This document shows positions 25,921-36,818 of a DNA stretch of 64,000 nucleotides, one piece after another. A program made the position numbers and the translations under genes. The first letter of the stretch is position 1, and every line of letters begins with the position of its first letter. The stretch lies in contig CM049309.1 of the NCBI GenBank assembly GCA_026874595.1, positions 8,209,076-8,273,075 on the forward strand, read 5' to 3'. Source of the stretch: Sipunculus nudus. Its lineage: Eukaryota; Annelida; Sipuncula; Golfingiida; Sipunculidae. The notes under the pieces were generated by a model. It worked only from the letters and a program-made list of their open reading frames with translations. It was not told where the DNA came from and did no database searches.

Positions 25921-28900
25921 TTGTATCCGCCAAAACAGAGTTTTGCGGATACTATGTTTTCAGCTGCACGCCGCCGCGGCGTAGGTTTCCGGAGAACTCC
26001 TCCGTAACCGCTGGGTGGAATTTTACGAAACCCGGGATTATGTTCGGGTCACATGTGAACTGCTGCTCCCCGATTTTGTTTTGACCTCTGACCTTTCCTC
26101 TGCGCTCTGCGTCCGTTTGTGCGTCTGTTTCCACACATAAACCCACATATCTCGGGAACCGTTTGACCGATCAGGAAATTTTTTTTGCACAAATGTAGCC
26201 CTTGGAGAGATTAATAACATACACCATGTTTGCACATGTTTGCACAGTGTCCATCTGTTCGTCTGCCTTGGGTTAAAATCACTCATATCTCTGCAGTGAC
26301 TAGACTAATTCACCTGAAATTCGGCCTGCGTAAACATCCTGGATAGCTTTTCTGATTTTATGACAGGTGGCGCCACCTACATTCACGTTTACGCTGCAGA
26401 CATCCAAGCTCATATCTCGGGAACCGTTTGATCGATCAGGAAAATTTTTTTGCACAAATGTAGCCCTTGGAGAGCTTTATAACATACACAAAAAATGGTG
26501 GCGCCACCTGCAACCATGTTTGCACAGTGTCCATCTGTTCGTCTGCCTTGGGTTAAAATCACTCATATCTCTGCAGTGACTTTACTAATTCACCTGAAAT
26601 TCAGCATGTGTATACATCCTGGATAGCTTTTCTGATTTTATGATAGGTGGCGCCACCTACATTCACGTATACGCTGCAGACATCCAAGCTAATATCTCAG
26701 GAACCGTTTGACCGATCAGGAAAATTTTTTTGCACAAATGTAGCCCTTGGAGAGCTTTATAACATACACAAACAAGGGACCCATGGGTCACGGCGCTCAG
26801 CTGATCGTGATTGGACTATAAATGTTTCTCCACTGTGATACTATATCGAGTCGATAAAGCTTATGAATATCATGTACATGTTGGGCTATTATCAAGGAAT
26901 GTTATGTAATATGTGAGTAAATGATAAATGAAATTACCTGACTGATGGATTAATAGAGTCAAATAAAGTGGTTTATTTTTTATTTATTTAGGAGGGGTTG
27001 AAAATTGTAGTATATTTGAGCAAATATGAATGCAATGACAGCAGTAATAAGCAGTAGTAGATGATAAGGCTATTTGTTGAAGGATCTAAAGTGTATGGTA
27101 GTCTGCAAGCGTTCAATTTGACAGATATGATGTTATGATTAACTATGCTGATGAAGTGATTTATGAATATGTGACTGTATGACACAATATCTCTTTAGTC
27201 TTGACAAGGTACATTATTGTGATGCCCACTACGTCTACATATTACACAATATTGACATAATTTCTGGCATGTACATAGGTACCTATGGACAAATAGTTAT
27301 ACAAAATATTAAAGTATGAATATATCTGATTCATCTTGTTCTTGCTTACTGAGGCTGACTTTGGGATGGGGTTCGGAGAAGGGAAAAGTGAGGGCAGCAC
27401 GAAGGTGGATGTAGAAATATTCTATTGTAATGTTTTTCATTTATATAAGAATATGAAAAGCTAAGAGGAAAGGGGCCCTCCTACTTGGTTTTAGTAAAGT
27501 TCTAAATATATGATTGCAAACTAATACTCTGACAAGACTGTCATGAAGAAAAACAGTAAAAGTTTTGAGATACTGTGTTGCATACGAAAATTTACAGATG
27601 GACAGGCAAGTGGACAGAATGGACTTATACCTTTATTTCAATTTCAAGAGAATATTGCATTTAAGTTTATATATAATCCTATTTTTTTAAGCAGATCCAC
27701 TTTTTCCATTAAGAAGTTTTTATCTGTATCATTTTTTTATTTACAGGTTTATAAATTTTTAATTAAAAAACCTGAAAATATAAGTTAAAATATTAGAATT
27801 GTTGCAAAAGTTGCAATCATTATATATACAGAGTAAAAAACATTGGGTCATATTATGCATACACATATATTTTATTATTTTTAAATCATAAATGTTTTAA
27901 CTGATTTTAAAAGAAAATAATGCCACAACATGGCATCTACAAGAATATTCCTTGAATCACTATTAAAAAGTTTTGCATATTGGAGTTTTCAGGACATGCT
28001 TAATTTTATTCAAATAAAATAAAAGTAAATTTGACGAAATAAAACATCTTTTCAAATAAAGTATACACACTGTTGGTTGAATGAGGGACAAACAATATCA
28101 TTGTGCTAATTACTATCCCAGTTTTAATTAATTACTGGAATTAATAGTCAATTTCACACCTGGTGAAGTTTTTACTCTTCTGAAGTAAGGAATTACTTAT
28201 CTCATGAACATCCAGACTTTCACAGCAATACACAACTTTGTGGACACAATTAAATGTACACTTTAATCATTGTAACCCTGGTGGTTCAATACAAAATCTA
28301 AAATGTAGCATGTCCAAGAATAAAATAAAATACAGAAAAATTATAACATTCATCTAGTTTATGCACCAGCTGGGGGGGGGGGGGGGATGAGTGCAGGGCG
28401 AGGGGAAGCCTGCTAGTAGTGGCCAAGCTGGGCCAAGGTAAGCTGCCTGGGGTGGGTTACATAATGCAAGTGAAGGCTGTACTACTAGGTGGGCTAGATG
28501 TAAACAACACTTGACATGGTGTGTGAAAACATGAATAAAAGCTATTCATTCCAATCAATTTCTTTTGAAAGTTCAGATTTTAAAAGATTAAATACTTATG
28601 CATATATGCTGGGAAAATTAAATCAACAGTGCCAAAGTTGGACAAAATTTAAGGTATTGTTTTTTATTTATGCTAATAACTTGAAAAATTTGCAAAATTC
28701 AGATCTAATTTTGGGTAAACAATTGAATTTTGATTAAATAAAGTTATATTCCTGAAAAAAGGTCTCTAGGTTCAGCAATTCTCATGTGAGTAAATATATT
28801 TCCTGATTTTTAAAAAAATTGCATTATGTTTTGGCCCATAACTTCAAAATAATACTCAATACTGACCTAATTTTTGGTATGTTCATAGAAAATGTATAAA

Positions 28901-30235
28901 AGAATGTGAATACTAAATACGATCAAAAACAGATCAGTGGTTTTGATATTAGGCAGCCTTGAAGTGTAACAATGGCTTTTTTTTATGGAAAACAGAGTTT
29001 TTTTCCTTAATATCTCGAAGGAACAAAGTCCTAATGACCCAATTTTTGGTATGGTAGGAGATTTTGGGGACATCTAAAATTATGTCAACAGCCTGGGGAG
29101 CATAGAGATGTGCACTGAATGACCTACAGTCATCAAAGTGGACTGCTTGACAATGTAAGGGAATACAACAAGAGCCTCCAAAAAAATTCAATAACTAGCC
29201 AAATTTTGCAGCTTTTATTTTCAAATTTCAGATTTTAACAAATAAAATCCTTATGTATACATAGTGTGAAAATTACATCCACAGTACTTACAGGAAAAAA
29301 ACGTGCCATGGCCAAAGTTGGGCAAAATTTAAGGTACCAATTTTATATTTTTGCCAATATTTAAAAAAATTTAACAGATTTTGATCTAATTTTTGGTATA
29401 CAATTAAATTTTGATTAATTAAAGTTGTATTACTGGAAAAAAGTTCCTACCTTTAACACTTTGGGTCTTAAGTGACAAAATATCTTCCTGATTTTTTTAC
29501 AAAGTGCATTATGTTTGGGCCAATAACTTTTTAAAATTATATAATACTGACTTAATATCTGGCATGTACATAGGAACTATATAGAGGAATATATATGGTA
29601 AATATGAAGAAAACCAGATGAGTGGTTTTGATATTAGGCAGTCCTGAAGTGTAATAATAGATTTCTAATAAAAATTGAGGTTTTTTTCCTTAATATCTCA
29701 AAGGAACGAAGTCCTATTGACCCAATTTTTGGCATGGTAGGAGATTATGGGGACATCTAACTGAATGCCGAAATTCAGATTCGTAGATCCAACAGTGTCG
29801 AAACGTGCCAGTCTTACGGACGGACATCCAGACGGACGGACGGACGGACAGACAGACGGACGGACAACGGACAATGGACCATGACTATAGCTCAGATGAC
29901 TTATAGTCAGCTGAGCTAAAAATGGTGGCGCCACCTGCAACCATGTTTGCACAGTGTCCATCTGTTTGTCTGCCTTGGGTTAAAATCACTCATATCTCTG
30001 CAGTGACTTGACTAATTCACCTGAAATTCGGCATGCTTACACATCCCGCATAGCTTTCTTGATTTTATGACAGGTGGTGCCACCTACATTCACATTCATG
30101 CTGTAGACATCCATGCTTATATCTCCGGACTCATTCAACCAATCAGGAAAATTTTTTTACATAAATGAAGCCCTTGGATAGCTTTAAAACATACACAAAA
30201 ATGGTGGTGCAACCTGCAGCCATTTTTGCACAGCG
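25921..30235 (+). mobile_element. F3 copy, forward half, split by F1
   Basis: It starts TTGTATCCGCC exactly as the F3 at 13411, after ...TCTATAA. The 280-bp array follows (70-residue frame at 26367, related frame at 26647, 280 bp apart). It is interrupted at 26772 by a complete F1 and resumes at 29918 with AATGGTGGCGCCACC. It never reaches the CTAG end: near 30235 it switches to inverted F3 sequence. Confidence 0.75.
26773..29917 (-). mobile_element. F1 element inserted in the F3 array, complete
   Basis: The left end CAAGGGACCCATGGGTCAC and the right TAGCTCAG...CTGAGCTA hairpin are both intact (3145 bp). The flanks join into an F3 unit: TTTATAACATACACAAA on the left and AAAAATGGTGGCGCCACC on the right, against the unoccupied TTTATAACATACACAAAAAATGG at about 26479. 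Apart from a couple of A bases no target duplication is seen. The interior parallels 2018-5647, including a G run at 28372-28386 and the GGACAGGCAAGTGGACAGAA phrase. No coding frame. Confidence 0.85.
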
Positions 30236-31006
30236 TTAACGTGAATGTAGGTGGCGCCACCTGTCATAAAATCGAGAAAGCTATCTAGGATGTATACGCA
30301 TGCCGAATTTTAGATGAATTAGTCAAACCACTGCAGAGATATGAGTGATTTTAACCCCAGGCAGATAAACAGATGGACACTGTGCAAACATGGTTGCAGG
30401 TGGCGCCACCTTTTGTTGTGTATGTTATAAAGCATTCCCAGGGCTACATTTGTGTAAAAAAATTTTCCGGATCGGTCAAACGGTTCCCGAGATATATGGG
30501 TTTATGTGTGGAGCGTTATCGTGAATGTAGGTGGCGCCACCTGTCATAAAATCGAGAAAGCTATCTAGGATGTATACGCATGCCGAATTTTAGGTGAATT
30601 AGTCAAACCACTGCAGAGATATGAGTGATTTTAACCACAGGCAGATGAACAGATCGACACTGTGCAAAAATGGTTGCAGGTGGCGCCACCTTTTGTTGTG
30701 TATGTTATAAAGCTATCACAGGGCTACATTTGTGTAAAAATTTTTTCCGGTTGGTCAAACGGTTCCCAAGATATATGGGTTTATGTGTGGAAACAGACGC
30801 ACAAACGGACGCTGGGCAGAGACGAAAGGTCAGAGGTCAAGGTCACTTGGTTAGGCACCAGTTCACATGTGACCCGATAATTTGTGTAAGTTTCGGAAAA
30901 ATCTGTCCAGTAGTCTCAGAGGAGTTCTCCGGAAACGAACGCGGCGGCGGCGGTGGAACCCGGTCAAAAACATAGTATCCGCAAAACTTCGTTTTGGCGG
31001 ATACAA
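30236..31006 (-). mobile_element. F3 copy, inverted half
   Basis: This is reverse-strand F3: array units with GGTGGCGCCACC at about 30251, 30400, 30531 and 30680, then the F3 5' region, ending GTTTTGGCGGATACAA at 31006 followed by TAAG. With the forward half from 25921 it forms a composite with an F3 5' end at both edges and no CTAG 3' end. The 101-codon frame at 30670-30975 is repeat read-through. Confidence 0.75.
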
Positions 31007-31488
31007 TAAGTAGGTCCTGTGACCTTGACCTTTGACCACATGACCCCAAAGTTATTAGGGTTCTTGCTTTGTGGTGGGCCATACATAAATCAAGTTTGAA
31101 ATCCATAGGTAAATCCAAACTGGTGATATAATCTGGAAACAAATATGTGGATGGACAGATGGATGGATGGACAGCTAAACCAACAGTTAGACAGACATGG
31201 AAATTAGTATAGGGCACCTGCTTATGATCAATAAAGCACAAGGTTTAAGGACACGAGATGAAAACACAGCTGTGAACTTGTAATGATTGCTGTCATTTTA
31301 TGGTCTAAAAAATTAACAAGGCCTACAGGCCTAATGCGAACCTGTGCAAAGTTTAGGAGTATGAATGGAGGTTTATTTTTTAAATTTAAAATTGATCCTC
31401 TTAAGTCCTCCATATCTACCTTAGTCATTATGATTTCAGCAAAATGGACGTTTCCGACCTGCAAGTTTCAGACTAAGACATTTTAAAA

Positions 31489-32526
31489 CCAGAATATGGG
31501 TAGCTGACAAGCGACTATGTGTATCCACAGAAATCAGAGTGGGATGGGTGAAGTGAGGCAAGGATTAAGTGGCAAGGGGAATAGAGTGAGGTGTGTCGTA
31601 TATTAGCATGGATGTCTGCAGCTTAAAGTGAATGTAGGTGGTGCCACCTGTCATAAAATTGAAAAAATTGTCCAGAATGTATAAACCTGCAAAATTTCAA
31701 ACCACTACTGAGATATGAGTGATTTTATCCCAAGGCAGATGAACAGATGGACGCTGTGCATAAGTGGTTGCAGCTGGCGCCACCAGTTTTGCTTATGATA
31801 AAGAACTATGTGAGATCTATACACATGCATAATTTTGGCCAAATCGGTCAAACGGTTCCGGAGATACGAGCTTGGATGTCTGCAGAGTAAACCTGAATGT
31901 AGGTGGTGCCACGTCATAAATAAAAAAGCTGTCCAGGATGTATAAACCTGCAAAATTTCAGGTGGATAAGTCAAACCACTGCTGAGATATGAGTGATTTT
32001 ATCCCAAGGCAGATGAACAGATGGATGCTGTGCATAAGTGGTTGTAGGTGGTGCCACCAGTTTTGCCTATGATGAAGAGCTATGTGAGATCTATACACAT
32101 GCAAAATTTTGGCCCAATCGGTCAAACAGTTCCAGAGATATGAGCTTGGATGTCTGCAGAGTAAACCTGAATGTAGGTGGTGCAACCTGTCATAAAATCA
32201 AGAAAGCTTTCCTGGATGTATAAACCTGCAAAATTTCAGGTGGAAAAGTCAAACCACTGCTGAGATATGAGTGTTTTTATCCCAAAGCAGATGAACAGAT
32301 GGACGCTGTGCAAAAATGGTTGCAAGTGGCGCCACCAGTTTTGCCTATGATGAAGAGCTATGTGAGATCTATACACAAGCAAAATTTTGGCCCAATTGGT
32401 CAAACGGTTCACAAGATATGCGGGTTTTTGTGTGGAAACAGACGCACAAATGGATGCTGGGCAGCGAGGAAAGGTCAGAGGTCAACCAAAAATGAGGGCA
32501 CAGCAGTTCACATGTGACCTGATGAT
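31489..32526 (-). mobile_element. F3 copy, 5'-truncated, inverted
   Basis: Minus strand: GGATACACATAGTCG-CTTGTCAGCTACCCATATTCTGG, the F3 3' hairpin end with CTGG in place of CTAG. It runs through diverged 280-bp units with GGTGGTGCCACC-type palindromes and stops around 32526 just after ACATGTGACC, before the F3 5' terminus. Frames of 60-90 codons are read-through. Confidence 0.65.
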
Positions 32527-32614
32527 AAACCTAATTCGCTTAAAATGCTAACCAAGTTTTTTCAAACAGTTGAAAGATATAGTTCCAATAATCTGGGAAT
32601 TCTGCATCTAAACA

Positions 32615-32674
32615 TTGTGTCTAGATGTCTAGACGCTGTGTCTAGACGTCTAGACACATTGTCTAGACACCCCC
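32615..32674. promoter_or_regulatory. Cluster of GTCTAGAC palindromes
   Basis: Five GTCTAGAY octamers lie in about 55 bp, four of them perfect GTCTAGAC. They include the perfect 20-bp palindrome GTGTCTAGACGTCTAGACAC at 32638-32657. GTCTAGAC is the palindromic Smad-binding element known for animal Smad3/4. A run of about 14 C follows. I see the palindromes; any regulatory role is inference. Confidence 0.4.
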
Positions 32675-33501
32675 CCCCCCCCCCGAGCCAGGTCTGTTGC
32701 CATGGTGATGTCTGGACCCCCACCTGTTTGTACTGAGTGACCTCTTGACTTGGATGCTGAAACTCAGCATCTTGTCAAATCTGTTTTCAAATACAGAAAG
32801 CCTTTTTCAAATGGCTACAATGTTTTTTTAAAACTGTATTTACCCAATCTATTCTTATAAAACTGGCAGAACCCTACCATAGAATAATTCTTGTAAAGTT
32901 AAAACCAATCAGCTTAACAGTTTCATCATAAATCAGTGTATAAGCTAGAAGAGTTTAAAATTACATTTTCGCTTGTAAAAAACACATTAATGTAGGTGGT
33001 GCCACCAATACCTCAAAATCAGATATGACATATGTGACAAACATTGGTATAAAATTTGGTGATTATAGCTTTAGCCGTTTCTGAGATTTTAATTTTAGTG
33101 TGCTTTTTTGGACAGATGACTAAGTTCAACCTCCTGTAACTTGGCTAAAAATCTCCGAACTGGAACCATTCGAACAAACTTGAGAGAGATTGTTCCAGGG
33201 ATCATTTCAGTGAAATATTGGACAATTTGGCTGGACAGTTTCAGAGAAGAAGATTTTTAAAGGTTTTTAAGCTTTCTCTATAAATCTAAATTAATGCAGA
33301 TACCCAATAAAAAGCTGCAGGGCATCAAGTTTCACATGTGACTAATTCTTACATGTAATTTGGAGCTGCTAGCTCCGACGGTTTCTGACTTACAGTCATG
33401 GACGGCGGAAAGCCAGCCCTGGACGGCGGACGTGATTTGGCTGATAATGGAGGGACGAGGCTGCGCCATCGCATAAGCTCACAGGTTTGATAAAAAAAAA
33501 A

Positions 33502-33540
33502 CAAGGGACCCATGGGTCACGGTGCCCAGCTGATCTTTGT
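33502..33540 (-). mobile_element. F1 left end next to the F2 terminus
   Basis: CAAGGGACCCATGGGTCACG then GTGCCCAGCTGA, an F1 3' end sharing the A run that closes F2. The matching right end is uncertain; the nearest downstream F1 end is at 39131, with an F3 piece in between. Confidence 0.6.
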
Positions 33541-34886
33541 AAAATTTTAGCAAATGCAAAATATACTTATTTCTATTTTTTTTTACATATTAACATTTGA
33601 AAAATAAGAGTAAATGGCCTTGCTATTTTGTGATAATCAAATACGAAATATATGAATGCAAGAAAAATACTATGGAATACATCAAAGATGCAGGAGCCTC
33701 TCATGATCAAATATTTGTAAACTATCTGTATTGCAACTATGTGAAAGTAGTATGTGTTACCCTGTAAAATATAGAATAAGGAAGAAAGTGGGGATTAAAG
33801 TATAATATTATCATTTAATTTAACTGAAATAAACCGCTGTATTAAAAATAGAATTGTACATTTTCAAATGGTCTGGACTGATTTTAAACTTGGCCAGCCT
33901 AGATTAGAATTTTGATCTGGGACAGTCAAGATTACAGTGCTGTGGTGGACTGATTGTAAACTGGGCCAGTCCAGATTAGAATCCTAATCTAATCCTAGGC
34001 TGGCTTGATTTATATCACCTTATATCAGATAATAAAGTCAACATTTATTCCAGATACACCATTATACAAAACACAACACATAAAATCATTTGATCAAGAT
34101 CATTTGAAATATTTTATTGAGCAAACAAATCTAGCTGACTTAATGTGCTTCTTTGGTTTCATCTATTCTTAAAGCATACAAGTTCTCATCTTCTGCACCT
34201 AAACCAACTCATTTATGTACACTGGATATATATTTTTCTGTATGCTAAATTTCAGTCACCTTATTTCAGTGACTTAAGTTCAGCATTACAAATAATTTTT
34301 CAAGGGCTTTCCTTGCTGAATATAAAGTTATAATTTCTAAGTCCAACATTACAACATGTGCAAAATTTTCTAATGGGCGGTTGGATGGAAAGATGGCAGA
34401 CCAAAGACCCCAACCTACAATAAAAGCTAAACAACAGTTATATCTCTGAACTTAGAGGTCTTGGAATACCATTGTTTAACATGATTTTTCTATGATTATT
34501 ACATTAATTATAATTACAAATAAATATGACAGGAGTCAAAACAATGATATTTTAATAGAATATGAAATGAATTCATAAAATATCTATTATAATGGACTTA
34601 TAATGTTTTGCAAATTCTTTGCATTGATTTAAGGCCAGCTAGGTAAATAAAGTGCAATTGCAGCCAGCCTAGGAGTAGATTAGGATTCTGATCTCCGCTA
34701 GCCTAGTTAAAAATATGTCCACCACAGGATTGTAATCTGGACCGGCCCAGATCAAAATTTTAATCTGGTCTGGCCCAGTTTAAAACTGGTCTGGCCCAGA
34801 TTAGAATTTTGATCCAGGCTAGTCCAGATCAAAACTTTGATCTTGGCCAGACCATATATATGTGTGTGTGTATTAACATATATATA
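33541..34886. other. AT-rich DNA with CTGGCCCAG-type repeats
   Basis: No gene. Short degenerate repeats of CTGGNCCAGATTAGAATTTTGATCT occur at about 33870-34010 and 34640-34855. A (TG)n stretch lies at about 34860-34870. The 62-codon frame at 34145 is unrecognised. Confidence 0.5.
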
Positions 34887-34986
34887 AAGAGGTTTGTTGT
34901 TGTTTGAATGTCAGTTTACCATGTTACTTGGGCATCCTGGTAAAATATCTTTGTAATATAAACATTAAAACAACAACAAACCTCTT
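34887..34986. repeat. 100-bp long hairpin
   Basis: AAGAGGTTTGTTGTTGTTTG-AATGT (34887-34911) pairs with AACATTAAAACAACAACAAACCTCTT (34961-34986) with one or two mismatches. A smaller TTTACCA...TGGTAAA stem lies in the loop. It could be a small fold-back element end or a hairpin RNA precursor; the sequence alone does not decide. Confidence 0.6.
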
Positions 34987-35295
34987 CGCCCGGTTATGTT
35001 CCAGTATTGCACGTGTACCGACCAATCCTATTGTGCCCAAAGAGGACAATAGGATCAGTGTCAGTCTTTCACCTGCTCCCCCGATACGCACAAAGCATAA
35101 TCTTGTAATCTTGTAAAGTCTCAGCTTTTCAAACCAGGCCGTTAGCTTCATTCTAACCACATTCACCTGATTCACAGGTGCCATCCTGTGAAACAGACTT
35201 GTGAATTAACAGTGTTGTTTTTCTTCAGAGTTATACCGCTCTGGCCTAGTCTGTAGACCATAGAGCACTTTACATTGGAGGGTAACACTACCTTC
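34987..35295. other. GC-richer segment with a small hairpin
   Basis: ATCCTATTGT (35025-35034) pairs perfectly with ACAATAGGAT (35046-35055). Overlapping 70- and 86-codon frames on opposite strands show no recognisable domain. The base composition differs from the AT-rich surroundings. Confidence 0.4.
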
Positions 35296-35361
<66 letters not shown>

Positions 35362-35372
35362 CAGACACACAC
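35296..35372. repeat. (AT)n-(AG)n-(AC)n compound microsatellite
   Basis: (AT)n about 35296-35310, then (AG)n to about 35361 with a single AAAG break, then ACAGACACACACAC. Confidence 0.95.
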
Positions 35373-35999
35373 ACTATTCTGAACTGTGAAATAATATAGT
35401 GTTAAATTACCTGGACTAATAGTAAATTGTTTATAGTCCGTTCCACACCCTGTCCACCTGATTTTTCGTGATTATCTCTACATAAGACAAACTTGTCAAA
35501 CAAAATTTGCACCAATGGCATTAAGAGGAAAAAACGTAATTTTTGGTACCTTACCTACTCATGATATAAAAATATTTACTTTACAGCATGGTTGACATGT
35601 CGTGTAGATATCGGTCAATCATGGCGTCCCTGATAAGTAGCCATTTTTCATCCCCCTTGGATATGGATATAAAGAAATGTGACATAACAGTGAAGCGTGG
35701 AGAATACAAGTCTCACTAAAAACAGGGATCGGCAGCTCTTGATTATTGGTCCTGTGAATGTTGGTGCCTCTTTAGTACGTAACACCTATTATGACATCAT
35801 CGCTATTCCCTGATATGCACATTTCACAGATTAGTGGCAAAATGTCGCAACAGAATAGACTAGTTACTCATAAAATGATTTTGAATTGTTTACAGGAAAA
35901 TGACATAAGGTAGGATATTAGTTCTATAACAGTTGATTACGCTTTTTCCTCTTTCTGCCCTCAGGTCAACAAGTTTAAGCGTTCTTTGATTCGCAAAAA
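35373..35999. other. Low-repeat spacer, no gene
   Basis: About 630 bp with no recognised repeat or frame of 60 codons. Confidence 0.5.
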
Positions 36000-36818
36000 A
36001 ATAATCCCAATTGTTCAAATGGTTCCCAAGAAATTAGCTTGGATGTCTGCAGCGTAAACTAGAATGTAGGGGGTGCCACCTGTCATAAAATCAAGAAAGC
36101 TATCCAGGATGTATAAAACTGCAAAATTTTAGGCAGATATGTCAAACCACTGCGGAGATTTGAGTGACATTATCCCACGGCAGACAAACAGAGAGACGCT
36201 GTGTAAATGGTTGCAGGTGGCGCCACCAGTTTTGCATATGATAAAGAGTTATATGAGATCTATACACAGGCAAACTTTTGGCCCAATCGGTCAAACGGTT
36301 CCCGAGATATAAGCTTGGATGTCATCAGCGTGAACGTGAATGTAGGTGGCGCCACCTGTTATTAAATCAAGAAAGCTATCCAGGATGTATACGCATGCCG
36401 AATTTCTGGTGAATTAGTCAATTCACTGCAGAGATATAAGTGATTTTAACCCAAGGCAGATGAACAGATGGACACTGTGCGAACATGGTTACAGGTGGCG
36501 AACATTTTTTATGTATGTTATAAAGCTATCCAAGGGCTACATTTGTATAAATTTTATATCCTGATTGGTCAAACAGTTCCAAAGATATGAGGGCTTATGT
36601 CTGGAAACAGACGCACAAAAGAAGCTGGGCAGAGAGGAAAGGTCAGAAGTCAACACAAATTGGTTAGGCATCAGTTCACATGTGACCCGATAATTGGTGT
36701 AAGTTTCAGAAAAATCGGTCCATTAGTCTCAGAGGAGTTCTCTGGAAACGACCGTGGTGGCGGTGAGGACTCCAGTCAAAAACATAGTACCCACAAAACT
36801 TCATTTTGGCTGATACAA
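36000..36818 (-). mobile_element. F3 copy, 3'-truncated, inverted
   Basis: Diverged F3 units with GGTGGCGCCACC at about 36217 and 36347, then the F3 5' region, ending ATTTTGGCTGATACAA at 36818. The 3' hairpin and CTAG are missing. Confidence 0.65.

Larger units (their letters stand above)
25280..31316 (-). mobile_element. F1-like element with GACCTT repeats, hosting F3 and F1
   Basis: The left end CTAAGGACGAATGGGTCTTG then CGCTCAGCTGA is a diverged F1 3' end. It is followed by degenerate units of about 145 bp with TGTGACCTTGACC (25340-25920). The same repeat resumes at 31007 (TCCTGTGACCTTGACCTTTG) and ends in a GGAT/GACA microsatellite around 31140-31190. The 5.1 kb in between is inserted F3 and F1 DNA. 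The right terminus is not clearly preserved, so the outer boundary is approximate. Confidence 0.45.
31317..33492 (-). mobile_element. F2 copy with an F3 inside
   Basis: The left end CAAGGCCTACAGGCCTAATG then CGAACCTGTGC is nearly identical to 6328. The right end GCATAAGCTCACAGGTTTGATAAA is slightly decayed. An inverted F3 piece occupies about 31489-32526. The remaining F2 body includes GGTGGTGCCACC (about 32997) and the ACTGGAACCATTCGAACAAA phrase seen at about 8619. Confidence 0.65.

Noticed and set aside
30843-31241. 132-codon minus-strand frame
   Set aside because: It crosses the border between the F3 5' end and the GACCTT repeat; both parts are repeat sequence.
34904-35184. Overlapping 70- and 86-codon frames on opposite strands in a GC-richer patch
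   Set aside because: No known domain; one overlaps the long hairpin, so coding is not supported.
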